Positions 1 to 12,159 of a stretch of DNA of 64,000 bases are shown here, piece after piece; within the stretch, counting starts at the first letter, position 1; each line of letters opens with the position of its first letter. A model generated the notes under the pieces. The model made no database searches. It saw only the letters and a program-made list of their open reading frames with translations, and had not been told where the DNA came from. The position numbers and the translations under genes are program-made. Source of the DNA: Phlebotomus papatasi (lineage: Eukaryota; Arthropoda; Insecta; Diptera; Psychodidae); assembly GCF_024763615.1 (NCBI RefSeq), contig NC_077224.1, positions 74,596,712 through 74,660,711 of the forward strand. The letters are read 5' to 3'.

Positions 1-301
1 AGATTCCACAAAACAATTTTAAGAGTAATAAAATTGAATTTAGGACAAAAATTACTTATCGGTTCTAGGATTAACATAATTGAATTTCAAATATAAATTA
101 GTTAGTCGACTTATAGAGGGGTCTCCCTTAGGTCCCAAGTCGCTATCTATAACCGTTTGGCCTCTAGAGCTGGCGACAGCTGGCCAGACAGACGAACACA
201 CAGCGTGACAGAGGGATCATTAAACTGCTCTCTCTGTAGAGTTTGAACAGTAAAATTAATTTAATGGCTTATTGTAAACAAATATGAATTGAACATACAT
301 A

Positions 302-514
302 GGAGAAACTGGGGCACCACCAAACACGGGGTAGCACCAAAGACTACGATTTTTTAATCAGATATTCGAATTCAGAGGACAAGACTTAAAGTAATTTATA
401 GGCATTATAGGGATGCTTGTCTACTGAAGAAATGGTCGAAATAGTCCAAGTAGTTTAGTAATGAAAATTAGCGTTTGGTGCTATCCCGTGTTTGGTGGTG
501 CCCCAGTTTACCCT
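302..514. mobile_element. TA-flanked MITE, GGGGARACTGGGGC-type ends
   Basis: The left end begins AGGAGAAACTGGGGCACCAC and the right end is its near-exact reverse complement (GGTGGTGCCCCAGTTTACCC). It is bordered by TA. The interior has no ORF. The left part of the element at 42720 carries a similar interior (a GGGGTAG motif followed by a CGATTTTTTAA stretch), so the two are the same subfamily. Non-autonomous DNA transposon; superfamily not determined. Confidence 0.7.
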
Positions 515-1019
515 ATAATAACTGCTATAACCAGCCAATTCATTATTATTATTGTATATTTTAGTTTTTCGTTGTAAATATATGAATATAGATATATTGC
601 TGATTCTAAGTCACAAAAATTCTTAATTTTGCAATAAAGAAAGATTAAAGTATTAAGATAAATATTTACAGTTAAAATTCAATACATATTTGAAATTCGA
701 ACTTAAGGATTAGTTATGTTTTATTTCTTCCAATATTTGGGCTCTTATTAGTGTTCTACATTTCAGTTTAAAGATTTAAATTTTATTTGACAGTCAAATT
801 AATAAAATTAGTCTGCTTTATAAGGCTGATATTAAAATTTAACGCTTAAAAATTTATCTTAGGATTGGGAGGCAAAAAAAAGGAATTCAAATATTTCACA
901 CCCTGACCTAAAGATTTTACTAGTAGATTTGAAAAACGATTAAGAACAGATTTTAAAATTCTCGAATTTAAAATAATACCTAATTTAGGGTAATACCTAC
1001 TAATACTAATTTACTAATA

Positions 1020-1216
1020 GGGGGAGGTGGGGCTACATTGTTATACTTTTTTTCTCATATTTCTAATTGAAACTGGGTTTTTCCATGTTGTAATTTTGAT
1101 AGACAAAATAATTTTTAATCTAAATAAAATAATTGTAAGGACCAGCTTTATTTAGAAATAGACGAAAAGTCGTATAACAATCTAGCCCCACCGCTCAAAG
1201 TAGCCCCACCTCCCCC
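1020..1216. mobile_element. TA-flanked MITE, GGGGAGGTGGGGCTAC ends
   Basis: Starts GGGGGAGGTGGGGCTACATT and ends with TAGCCCCACCTCCCCC, with TA on both sides. The interior motif AAGGACCAGCTTTATTTAGAAATA recurs (diverged) at 2340-2365 and near 44735, identifying one family with three copies in the window (1020, 2208, 44613). No ORF. Confidence 0.7.
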
Positions 1217-1763
1217 TACCTAATTAATTTAGGGCAATTGTGCCAAATTTCGGCATAATTTAAAATAAGTACCAAAGTTCTAAATTTTAAATATTAATAT
1301 TTTTAATAAGATATTGAAAATTCTTGTTACTTTCTTTTCACGAGGGTTCTTTGAAAGCTTGGAAAATTGTTTATCATCTGTTCTTTTAATAAATCTATTT
1401 CTAACATATAGAAAAATGAATAAAAATATAGTCATTGCTTTGGATAACATTCCGGCCACTTTGAGTGAAATTTTGGCCACGTTATTTGCAGGTGCCTTGT
1501 GTGAAGCAACAAATAGAAATTTTCAAAAAGAAACTAAAAGAATAAAAAATTTGTGAAGCACAATGTGTCAGAAATAGTAATCATAACCTCACACATGATC
1601 CAGTTCGGAAATTTCATTCAAAATTTAAAGAAAGATTACCTGTATGTTGTTAACTGATTATAAAAATCATTTTTACTCACTCATCACAGGAATGCTAGAC
1701 CACTACACTGAGGAAAAACGGGGTTGCGATTGACTTGTTTTCCTCACAACTGTAACACTTTTT

Positions 1764-1808
1764 AGGTGTAAAAATATATTAACATTTTTTAATGTTAATT
1801 TTACACCT
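1764..1808. repeat. Short perfect-arm hairpin
   Basis: AGGTGTAAAA ... TTAACATT pairs with AATGTTAA ... TTTTACACCT around a four-base T loop. The surrounding 1705-1930 sequence, with several other TTAACAT and GGTAAA echoes, is probably a decayed MITE, but I could not fix its ends. Confidence 0.5.
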
Positions 1809-2207
1809 TTTTAAGGGTAAAATTAACATGAAAAAGGGTAACTTTAACCCCTAATATACCTAAAAAGCATAATATTTACACCGATTTCGGATCAATACTG
1901 CAGGGTAAAATAAACATTTCCGGAATGTTATGTTAACACAATTTTAATTATAATTATAACCTAAATTTAACGATATTTGTATCATTCCATGATAAAAGAA
2001 TCAATACTTAAAAGACAAAAAAAAACTACAAAATCGAATAGTCAAAAATTGAAAGATGAAAGCAATATTATTAATTAATTCAGTTACTTTTCCGAAGATA
2101 CACTCAAAGAGGTCGAAATTTAAAATTGTCCGAAATTTGGCACATTTACACTATGACTTCAAATTCAAGTTCTAGCGATTAATTTTAATTTCTAAGTAAT
2201 AATAAAA

Positions 2208-2420
2208 GAGGTGCAGCTGCTTTGAGCTGTGGGGTTACATAGCATTACGAGTTTTTCATGTATTTTTAATGAAATCTTTCCTTTAACGTAATGTGATTTT
2301 ATTCTGTAAAACAATTGTGAAACTGAATAAAATAGTTGTAAGGTCCAGCTTTCTTTAGAAATACGCAAAAAATCTTAAAATTAATGTAGCCTCACAGCTC
2401 AAAATAGTCCCACCTTCTCC
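2208..2420. mobile_element. Decayed MITE of the GGGGCTAC family
   Basis: The interior (AATAGTTGTAAGGTCCAGCT, then a TTTAGAAATA motif) and the right end (GTAGCCTCACAGCTC, CACCTTCTCC) match the element at 1020-1216 with more substitutions. The left terminus (GAGGTGCAGCTGC) is badly eroded, so the start is approximate. Confidence 0.55.
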
Positions 2421-3708
2421 TAAAAAATAAATTAGCGTACATATAATCCTTTAGGGATGAAAGAAAATGCTTGAGTTAAAATTTTTGTTATCATGCTCCT
2501 AAAGTTTAAAATTTAATAGTTTTATCACAAGAATTCTTGCAATACTAATCTCGGATATCCTGAAATATCAAGTTTTTCAGACTTGGAAGTTCTTCTGTGT
2601 TACAACATTAATACTTCATAGTCCTGGACTATAGTTGATTTTGATCTTGACTTTAATCTTGACCATTTAAGACCATTAATTCACTTTTTTTATTCAATTG
2701 GTATTACAAAATAGTGGAACAGGCATTAGATTTAAATTTCAGTTCTACTTTACTTACCGGTCAGCCTATCAAACTACCAGGTAGAAGGTTTAATAGTAGT
2801 TTCCTCACAATATCATCCATTTAGCAATTTATTTGGAACAATTTCCAAAAACAGCTGAGGAAATGAAATTTCGCAATTTTCACTTGACAAATCGTTTCTA
2901 TGCTTCACTTTCCGCTGATTTTTACGATAATTTCTCAGAAAAGACATTGGCTTCATCCAAGTCTGTCGAACCTCAACCTCATAGTGAAATTTACAAATAA
3001 AACAAACTATTTAATTAGCAATAAAATAACACATTTCGTTATGTTTTAGCTCTCAATTGTAATATATAATTTTTAATGAGGAAAAATATAATTTTTCTTG
3101 CAAGTTTTTTTTTACACTTTTGTGTTATATTTTCGAAATTCTTCCATCATCGACAAGAATATTTGAAACGCTTCGCTGAACGTGATTAAATGCATCTTGT
3201 TTTAATTGGTATTTTATCAAAAACTTAATTATTTCATTTAGCTTGTCCTAATATGCATGCTTGAGAGGATTGTGCTGGAGAAAGGAAAAAGACATTCGTG
3301 ATTTGAGGAAAAAGAAATTTAACATGAAATAGATATGTGTTTTATACATTTTCTTTTTTTTTCAACAGAGTTAAGGAAAAGTGTTTGGTAAAAAGAGGGC
3401 AATGAATTGAAATGTTTGTAATAGTTTATTGGTCTTTTGATATTATTTCGTGTAGATAGAGGGTGGTCCGAAAAGGCGGTTTATCGTTTTATAAATTGTA
3501 GTGCAAGAAAGAAAAAAGTGATTTAGATTGAGATTTTTAAAATGTACATGGTATAGCGGTTCAGTATCACTTTGGAATGAAATGGTAACAAATTTCCTTT
3601 TCTCGGAGATTTTGGTTGAGTTTCGTGTGAAATCTTGAGTATTTGTGTTTTTCAGAAATTTCTCTTCTCTGTAAATTTGTTTTTAGGCAAGAGTCCCTGT
3701 GAAGTTTT

Positions 3709-6700
3709 TTAAGGGACACATGGGATGTCTTCCTCGCAAGTAAGGGTGTTCTTGTCGAAGACCTTGTCCTCGCCACAAGTGATCAGGCGTGGATGTCCCT
3801 CGACGCATGTGAAGAGCCTGTGGCAGTCTCCGGGCACGGGGAATCGTGGGAAGGGCCAGAAGCGGGCAGCTGGACTATGGGATGGCACATGAGCAGGACA
3901 TACAAAGCCTACAACAGCAGTAGGATCGCATTTTTCCAGCAGCTGATCGGGCCAGTTGCATCCGTGAATACGATCATCGTACACCAGACCATCATCACAT
4001 GGGCTCAAATGGGGCTCTCCGTGAGCGCACTTGATGTACGTGGTTGAACACTGATCCGTGTCCGGATAGATTCCAAAACGATACTCACAACCCGGAGATG
4101 ATAGCGGTGTAGCTGCAGGAATGAACATTATTGAAATTAATTTCCTCTCAAGATCACGCAATCTTCTTTCTCAATAACTTACGATCGTATTTACGCGTGC
4201 CACAGTCAACGGCCCAGTTGTAGTTGCAATGATTGAAGACGTGTCCCTTTCCATCGAACAATAGACCATTCTCGCAGGTTTCCAGGGTCAGGGTTCCGTT
4301 TGTGCAGAGGAAGAACTGATCGCAATTCTCGGGATGAGCATAAGCTTGAACGCCAAAGGGCTCAGGACAGGATGTTGGGGCTCCATAAGTGCCTTTAAAA
4401 TCACAACCAAAATATTTTAACAGTTGAGTTCTTTTGGATTCTGATAATGAATTAAGGTGTTTCCCTGTTTAACGTCTGTTAGGAATACAATTCCTTCGAA
4501 CAAAATTTAGGTTTTAGTTTTTTCTTTAGCTCTCGTAACTTTTGAGTTGGGCTTTGTACGGGAATGGAAATGGGGATACATTGGGCCTGGGCTGCGGCTA
4601 TATATACAATATTTCTAGAGGAAAGTGGGCTTTCACGTTTCAGCTTTATAAAAAAAAAAAACGATGTAGATTAAATTATGGTAAGTCCTCTTCTCTTAGA
4701 CATGTGAAAATATATCGTACATCAGTGTACAGCTCCATTTCTCCCAATGGCCTCTACACATTGAAAGCAGTTTTCTTCAAAAATTGGCTTTTAAAAAGAA
4801 AATCAACACTTTCTGCATACAATTATAGGGTAAATTTTCTTTAAAAAATGTTATTTTTACAAAAATTGCTCCCAATGTAGATGCATTAAGATCTAAAGTC
4901 CTAAGATTAAAATACTAAATTTTTAACATAAATTTAAATGTTCGTTATTCATTTTAAGGATTGTTGTTTGATACTTTGAAAAGTAGTTTATTATATCTAA
5001 AATAATAAACGTTAAAAAGAAAAAGCTATAATATCGAAGAGTCAAAAATTCGAAGACTTAATCTATATTTTTATACTCCGTTTTTTATACTCGGAGTATA
5101 ATTTAGTTGCTTGGTCGAAGATACACTCAAAGGGGCCGAAATTTAAAGCTGGCAGATATTTGGCACGGTTTGTGGAATCTTTGTTTTTTTTCATTTTGTC
5201 TTTTATACTTTTGTTTTTCCCAATTTGTCTTTGGAATCTTTGTCTAAGGTAATTTTTGTTTTTTGGAAACTTTGTCTTTGGAAATCTTGTCTTTCATATA
5301 TTTTAAACAAGTATATTTTATTAAATAAAATAATGATATTACAATGTTGTTTTTTTAAGTTTTTAGTTTCGTCCTTCAGGACAAAGGGAAATTCTTTGTG
5401 TTTTGGGAAATTTTTAGTTTCGTCCTTTCGGGCAAATGGAAATTTTCTGAGAAAAAGGAAATTTTTGGAAAGTTATAAAATATAATTGTGCAAAATGTGT
5501 TCCAAAAAACAACAATTACCTAAGACAAAGATTCCAAAGACAAACTGGGAAAAACAAAAATGTAAAAAATAAAATCGAAAGAAACGAAGATTCCCGATCC
5601 CATTTGGCACATTTACCAAAAGCTTTGTTGTAATACTTTTATTTTTTTTTAATAAAATTGAAAAGAAATATTAATCTACCCTAACTTTCGGTTTTATGAC
5701 GTACTCAAACCTTTTTGATTCAATCAAATTCAACGAATCAAAAGAATCAAAGTTTTGTTTTCTTTTCTATCTTTCATAAATTTATTAGTGTCTTTCTAAC
5801 AAACATGATTTTCCAGTTTGTAATATTGAAGCGAGTAATGGCATGTAAATTTTTTTTATTATAATATTCTGTTATTATTTAAGTATATATATATTCATCG
5901 GCGTAACTCTTATAACCTCAATACTTTTCTACTTTACTAACAATATCAAAAATTACGAAGAAAAGATCACGTTTATTTTTTTTCTTTCAGTGTATATTAA
6001 AGAATTTCATTAAATCAATTAAAATTGCTACCTTGCATTGAAAATTGAAAGTGTTTGGAAAAGAAAGTCATTGATATTTCTACAAACAGTGGAATCGATG
6101 AGGCAAATACATATTTATTTTAGAGGAGAGAAAGATGATCGAGCTGATGAAAAACCTCAATAAACTTACAAGACACTGTGGACAAGTGTGTCCAATTTAA
6201 TGTATTTTGCACTCTATCTCTCTCTCTCTTTTGCTGCAATTATTAATTACATAATCACGTAATATATTGCACTTTTTCCATTTGCTCCAGTTCACTTAAC
6301 ATGCCGTAACTTGAAATATTTAGAATTGAAAGTGTTTTGAAACAATGCTTTTAAAGGTCAAATACCTACACCAACCAAAGGTATTTATGGATCATAATCA
6401 GTAGGTGGTTAGTGCCTCCACTTTGGCATTTTGACTCCTGAAGAGCCAGATGATGGAGTCATTTATAAATTCCTTGTGATATACACGTATTTAAACGAGA
6501 GGATAATTAATCAATTTGGATGAATATGTGAAATTTCTCTATATAGTGAAAGAGAAGATTTTGCAATGTTAATAAAGAAAGTGTCTTTCAGTGATTTATG
6601 CCCAAATTATTATCGCTCACGTAAGTTGTCATAAACATTCTTACTCAAAATTGTTTTAGTATATTTTATTGATCCGGTAGTTATACGACTCAAGCGCCAC

Positions 6701-9700
6701 TGGTGATGGTCAAAAGAACTGTAAATGTTTATGAAAGTTATAGAGTATAAAATTGTCTTCCAATGTCATAAAATGATTAAAATACAGTAGCTATGTCTTC
6801 TAGTTTCATAAAAATAATAAATTTTATCACCAAAAGCCTATCGATCAGTACTCAATTTAAATGTTCAAAAACAATGAAATCATCAGAAATTTCCTTTTTT
6901 TAATGCATTATCTACACAAATCTTCTAAAATATTGTAATCATTTAGTGTAACTTTATTTGGCTAAATGAATGCTTTAAATATTTATCTAATCAGAGAGCG
7001 CGATGAGAATCAAATATTTTGTTGGATTAAATATTTAATTAGGTGGTTTTAACTAAATTTAATATTCATTGAATATTTTACTCGAAACTCAATTAACAAA
7101 ATACGTTGAAATGAATGGATTTGAATATTCCGGTCAAAAGAAGTATAATCATTGAAAATAGTGAAAAATCTTGGTTTTTGAAAAAATCAAAAAGAAATAT
7201 TTGATGAGGTACGGTCGAATGTGGTATAACATGCAGTGTACGAACTTAAACCTGATATGTTTCTTCCCCATTATTTTACACCACATTTTTATTTTTATTT
7301 TTTTTTATTTTATTTTTTTTTTTAAAGTGAAGATATTTTTCACTTTTCCTTGTAAAAATTTTGCAGATATTGCACCGCGACTTAAACAAATTTAATCGTA
7401 GTTCTTTTATTATGTCGGCGAACATTACGAAATATATATTATTAGATAGCTTTTAATGCACGATTTCGAAATATATAAGACTGATAAGTTAATCGAGTTA
7501 ATCCTCTTTGGGAAAAAAAACTTTCCAATAGTCTTCAGTGCCTCTAAAAAAACGTAAGGAAAAATTAAATGTTGAGAGGCCCCTGCTTTGATGCTAGTAT
7601 TATGTATCTATGCCTAAATTTGGTTATAGTTACCATACTCAAAAATTGACCTAGTAAGGCTATATAGTAACAAGTAAGGTTCTTGACACACTTAGGACTT
7701 AAGTCGGGAGACGACTTAGTGGGAAATGATAGAAGCGTAGTTTAACCATTATTTCGAATATAATTATACTCTAAGTCGTCTCTCGGCTAATCCTCAAGTC
7801 TGTCAAGGCCTTAAGTTAAGGGTATATTGAAATATCGGACAACGTAAAAATCTAAAACGACCAATTTAAGATTGGGACAACTCTATTATAACTTAGTAAA
7901 TAAAATCAATTTAAATAATATTCTTAGTACTTGAAAATTGCGTAATAGCTAATACTTATAAAAGTCTGAACTTCGAAATTGGTTTGACTAAAATTCCACG
8001 TTATTCTGGTTTCCAAATTTTACCCTACTTTTTCTTTTTACTATTATTTAATTTTGTAAATTTGTAAAAATATAATGTTTAAAAACTCCTATATATTCTA
8101 GAGAAAAAGTGAAATTTTAGATATTGAAGAAAGTTTAGGTTCAAAATAAACTATTATAAATATTACGTTTTTACCCTAGATGATAATAATTGGTGAGCTT
8201 TCGAAATATGAAAAATTCTGGTAATTACAAAAATATTAAAATTGGAATTAAACAAGTAAAATTACAGAATTGATCAAGGCCAGATCAAAAATGTTCCTAA
8301 TGCCAATAAAAATTTCCTTTTTAGAGGATTAACGATGTTCGAGATTAATCGAGAAGATTTCCTTAACTCGTTTTGCATGCAATTCTATTTTTCCTAGTTA
8401 TATTTTCTTGAAAATATGAATACTCTACAGTATGATTCCAATATGATTTTTATTAGCAATGATTTTTATTAACAAACAATCAAAAACATCTCTTAACTAA
8501 TGAACTAGTAACAGCAACAAATTTTAACTTAGAATACTGTAGGAAATAAAGAACTAAACGCATTGACACTATTGGACTCATAGTTACTGTATTCTCATCT
8601 TGGTAATGGAGATCACACTGGAGGCAAGACCGTTGGATCTTGGGCGGATATGACCTATAACTCGACTCTCACAGTTGTGAGTTCGAGTTCCGCCACACTG
8701 ACAACAACAGAATGTTTAGAAATAGATATTTTTACATGGAATAAAACGTATTAAAATGCAGGGGCTCTGGTCAAAAACTCAGGGAGCATGGAAGAAGTAT
8801 CCGCATTGAAGGGTAGGCGCTCCTTAGAGGTCTATAATGGACAGCACATTCTTCCATTACGTGATACAACAAGAATATAACATGATTACCTCGTAACAAA
8901 TATCCCGATACGACTATATAATTTTGGTAATCTAAGAAAGAATTTAAAAAAAACTTTAAATTAAATAAATTAATTTGAATTAAAAATAAGAAGATTGTAA
9001 AATAATCTCATCTAAAAATACTAAACATCCATCTTACAACCTTTACTTTCTGTTGTAAAATATCTAAAAACGATATTATTTTGTTGTATTCTTAGGTGTT
9101 AAAATATGATTAATAAATAATTGATTCACTTTGAAATTATTTATCCAGTTGTTATACACTACTTTGATTTAAAGAAATTTAATATTACATTTAATTAAGC
9201 CTTGAAAAACTAATTTTCAATCTTAAATAAGGATCTTTAAATTTATATGTTGTAATTCTTTGAATAACTGCGGCTTTATAAATTTCAGAATAACTAGGAG
9301 AAGCTCTGAAATGATCGACAAGGTCGAACTATCTCTGTGAACAAAAGTATTTTTTTAAATTAATCGCGACTTTTTATAAATTATCTTTCGCATAACTTGT
9401 ACTATTTAGTTTAATGTAATAAATTTTGCATAAGAAAATTGGTAAAAAGCAGCGAATACGTTTCAAAAGAAAATCATTTTATATTGAATTGATGGACTGA
9501 TCCTCAGTGCCGATCATACTGACGCTTTCCTTAAGCAGAACTGAAAATGTCAAACTTTTTTGATTATTCCTCAAATTCAAAGCTTTTCATTTTACAATTT
9601 GTTGAATTTTTGGCACTAAATATTTGACCCAAATCTTTAAGTATTTTTATTTTAAGAATTAATGAAAATGTTGATTTTTTATTATTAAAAACAGTAAATC

Positions 9701-10791
9701 ATTAACAATATTTTATCGTTGAAAGCATACTATAACAAGTTGATTATGTTAATGTTAAGTAAACCAAAGAAAAAACATTAAATAAACGTAAAGCTTATTT
9801 AATTTTATTGTTTCTCCGATAATAATATTAGATCGTAAAAAATATACATTTGTTAAATTTTGATATTTTTCTCTCAGTGCAGCGTTTAATATGAGATCAA
9901 TATTGGTTCGTTGACAAGAGATTTTCGAGATAGACTGTGATATATATAATGTTTCAAATGGCAGCCCGGAACATGTTCTGTTGAAACGAGTTTCTATCAT
10001 CGTTTATATATCTCGCCATAGCACCAATTAACTTTTAAAAATATACTATAGATAATATATGCGGGAGAATTGTTTGAATAATTCAAATGACAATAAGAAA
10101 TGCTCTTGACGAGGTGTTGAGAGTGCAAAAATGCGAGAACAATGTGTCTCTCATTCACATAATATTATATTCACGCCAGAATAAATAATAACTTGAATGA
10201 ATGATAGATATCTAATTTCATATTGATCTCGAGTCAGGGATATTTTTTCTTGCTTTGAACTTTTATGCGTTAATGATTTTCTATTTGCACTGCTTTTATG
10301 TTTTTTTTTTGGTGAAAAGACAAATACGTTAAAATTGTATTTGAAGATTTCTCCTCTTTCATCAATTGATAAAAGATTGTGTCTCAAATTGTTTATGCGT
10401 AAGCTAGAGTGAAGTAGACGAAGAAATAATAGTTTTTTTTCGGTGTTAAAGAAAAAATCTCACAAAAAATAGGATGGTGAACGGTTTTTGGCGACGAGGT
10501 AAACTGCCTTCACCTCGTGTCGTGGTACAAACGTGATTTGAATACAAGAAAATATCCATTAATTTGTTTAAACCAATTTCGTTGTGGAGATATTCTGCAG
10601 ATTGGGGAATAAGTCAAGAAAGGAATTAAATTGCGAATATTATTGCATAATGTATTTATTGAAGAAATGAATAGATGTGATAGGAAACGTGGAGCAATCA
10701 TATTTGTAAGAAATGTGCAATTATTACTGATAGAAAAACACTCACCTATAACACTAAAAGCAATCACTAAAAGGACTGTTAAATAATTCAT
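3709..10791 (-). CDS. obst-E: Obstructor-E-like secreted chitin-binding protein (three CBM14 domains)
   Basis: Three exons on the minus strand: 10746-10791, 4183-4392 and 3709-4112. Introns are GT-AG (6,353 and 70 bp) and the frame is continuous (GGC across junction 1, CCT across junction 2). The 219-aa product starts with a hydrophobic signal peptide (MNYLTVLLVIAFSVI) and has three peritrophin-A/CBM14 domains of six cysteines each, at about residues 24-80, 94-147 and 151-217. Family members are secreted by epidermis or tracheal cells and organise chitin in cuticle matrix; that is family knowledge. CAHGEP in domain 2, the GFVCPA linker and GHPRLITCG in domain 3 fit Obst-E better than Obst-A, B or Gasp. 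The C-terminus stops soon after the last cysteine, without the EDWY tail of Obst-A. A minus-strand AATAAA lies near 3425, giving a 3' UTR of about 280 nt. Assignment to E among the obstructor types is less sure than the family. Confidence 0.85.
5167..5601. mobile_element. Mutator-like MITE with 9-bp target duplication
   Basis: The 435-bp insert has long inverted termini of about 85 bp (left GTGGAATCTTTG ..., right ... GAAGATTCCC). Both arms repeat TTTGTTTTTCCCA and TTTGTCTTTGGAATCTTTGT. It is flanked by exact 9-bp direct repeats ATTTGGCAC at 5158-5166 and 5602-5610. An uninterrupted version of the target reads through at about 2135-2150 (AAATTTGGCACATTTACAC), confirming the duplication. A 9-bp duplication and long TIRs are typical of Mutator-like elements. 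Internal direct repeats (TTTCGTCCTT) but no transposase. Confidence 0.8.
7683..7808. mobile_element. Short inverted-repeat element (CGGGAGACGACTTA family)
   Basis: About 126 bp with arms of about 40 bp: TTGACACACTTAGGACTTAA and GAGACGACTTAGTGG on the left, answered by CTAAGTCGTCTCTCGGCTAA and AGTCTGTCAAGG on the right. A second copy with better preserved arms lies at 63581-63705 in the opposite orientation. No ORF. Confidence 0.65.
8607..8925 (+). mobile_element. tRNA-derived SINE, family 1, copy 1
   Basis: The head resembles a tRNA with a long variable arm: GGCAAGACCGTTGG, then CTCGACTCTCACAGTTGTGA and the box-B-like GAGTTCGAGTTCCGCC. The body shares blocks with 22417-22724 (GGAGCATGGAAGAAGTATCC, GTAACAAATATCCCGATACG) and with the minus copy at 42795-43080 (TAGAAATAGATATT, ATAAAACGTA). 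It sits inside the obst-E intron. Confidence 0.7.
10746..10791 (-). CDS. obst-E: Signal-peptide exon of the obst-E-like gene
   Basis: ATG at 10791-10789 followed by 15 hydrophobic codons and a donor G|GTGAG. The single leftover base joins GC of the acceptor exon (AAAG|GCACTTATGG at 4392) to make glycine, giving a normal signal peptide just before the first chitin-binding domain. The upstream in-frame GTG/TTG codons are not needed. The same exon design is used by obst-A (24524-24578), including the phase-1 junction. Confidence 0.8.
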
Positions 10792-10805
10792 TTTCTTCAA
10801 ATGCA

Positions 10806-11580
10806 CGTTTCTTCACAACACACAGAATAGCTTCTTTTGGTAATTAACTCTGCCAATTCACGTCTCAGGTGATTAGGCAAATGCTGAAGAAATAGTTGAA
10901 CTTTTTAGTATCCCAAAGTTGTGTGGAGATCAGTGGTCTGATCCGTGGTTGGCCGTCGACTGACTGTGGTCGAGGTGAATTTGCGAGCAAAGTAGAAGTC
11001 ACCAGGTGATGGCGGGAGCTTTATGGAGGAAGGTAGTTTGGGTGGAAAAGTAATTCATTTTGGAGAGTAGAGAAAATCGTGCGCTTTTTGGGGGGAACAC
11101 TTTTTTGTGTACACTGTTGAACGGTTAACCGATTCGCTCTGAGCTTCATCGTGATCAAATTTTAGCAGGGTTATTCATTAAAATTCGTACCTAAATTTAA
11201 TGCCTTGAGTTAGATCAATCTTCCTGTACGTTCAAGATAATTAATTTGAAGAAAGTACTGTTAAAAAAAACCCAAAATTATACTGAATCCCTAAAGCACA
11301 ATTTAAGACAAAATCTATATAAGGAAAGCTATTATTTTTTAATACTAAAGCGGAGAAAAAACGTTTAATTTATTTTGTACTTTCACTAATAATTTTGATC
11401 ATAGCATGGTGATTAGGTACTGTAAATACATTTTAAGATCTTTTTTCAATAGAGGCAATAAAAAGATCAATAACATTTCAGTTTATACTTGAACATTTTT
11501 ATTATAATTTTTGTTGATAGTTTGTATTAACCTAAAGTAGGAAACGCTTGGGAGTAATTTTAGATCATGCACCTTAAAGG
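10806..11580. other. Upstream region of the obst-E-like gene
   Basis: This stretch should contain the promoter of the minus-strand obst-E-like gene. The GC-richer part (10860-11050) has a minus-strand TCAGTCGAC near 10962-10954 that fits the arthropod initiator TCAGT, about 165 bp upstream of the ATG. I see no TATA box at -30. Beyond 11100 the sequence is AT-rich and featureless. Confidence 0.35.
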
Positions 11581-11586
11581 TAGTAC

Positions 11587-11846
11587 TGGCCAAAATCTCG
11601 AACGCCAAAATCCCGAAAGTAAATATCCCAAATGTCAAAATTCTGAAAAGTCCAAATTCCGAAAAGCCAGAATCCCCAAAAGCTAAAATCCTGAAACCCG
11701 GAATTTTGGCTTTTAGGGATTTTAAGTCATTCGGGATTTTGGCCCATTTCGCATTTTGATCCTTTTGGGACTTTAGCCCTTTTGAGATGTTGGCTTTCGT
11801 GATTTTGCTTTTCGGGATTTTTTCTTTCGGAATTTGACTGGGACCC
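11587..11846. mobile_element. Hairpin element built from ~12-bp CCCGAAAGCCAAAAT units
   Basis: The left half repeats variants of AAATCCCGAAAGCCAAAAT several times and the right half repeats the reverse complement (TTTTGGCTTTCGGGATTTT variants), ending GACTGGGACCC. The 131-codon frame across it is a by-product of the repeats. Relatives lie at 20065-20283 and 50481-50521. Confidence 0.65.
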
Positions 11847-12159
11847 ATTAAAGAATATGCCAACACTATATTTAACATTTTAAAATTTTTAATATAATAT
11901 TATATTAAACTAACTACTCTTTTTTCAGTTTATTTTTTTAACTCACTTTTTAATTTACTTGGTTCCCAAAGGTCTCAAAATCCAAAATAGCAATAACCTT
12001 TATTGGGTTTTTTCAGAATCTAATAGAGAATTTGCGTTTAATAATCTAATCCTTAGTCAAAATTTTACAAATATCTTGATTGTTAAGAAATTAGACAATA
12101 AGTTAAATCATAGGTATATATATATACATATAATGCTATTCCGGCTGAACCATTAAGCC

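Larger units (their letters stand above)
1..3430. other. Gene-free flank with decayed inverted-repeat elements
   Basis: No coding exon is recognisable. The stretch holds three TA-flanked inverted-repeat elements (302-514, 1020-1216, 2208-2420), a hairpin at 1764-1808 and one copy of an older repeat near 2085-2150 that recurs at 5105-5166. A small GC-richer patch at 110-240 resembles a diverged inverted patch near 17585-17640. The opposed 66 and 80 codon frames at 1280-1556 have no codon bias or homology that I can see. Confidence 0.5.
4393..10745. other. First intron of the obst-E-like gene
   Basis: A 6.35-kb intron without recognisable coding sequence. It holds the Mutator-like MITE at 5167-5601, an inverted-repeat element at 7683-7808 and a SINE at 8607-8925. 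The rest, including 5610-7680 and 8930-10740, is AT-rich DNA in which I see nothing definable beyond poly-A/T runs. In this gene family long first introns commonly carry tissue enhancers; nothing in the bases proves that here. Confidence 0.6.

Noticed and set aside
11483..11878. 131-codon minus-strand frame rich in repeated IPK/AKI and FGI motifs
   Set aside because: The repetition comes from the 12-bp units of a hairpin DNA element; it is not a protein repeat under selection.
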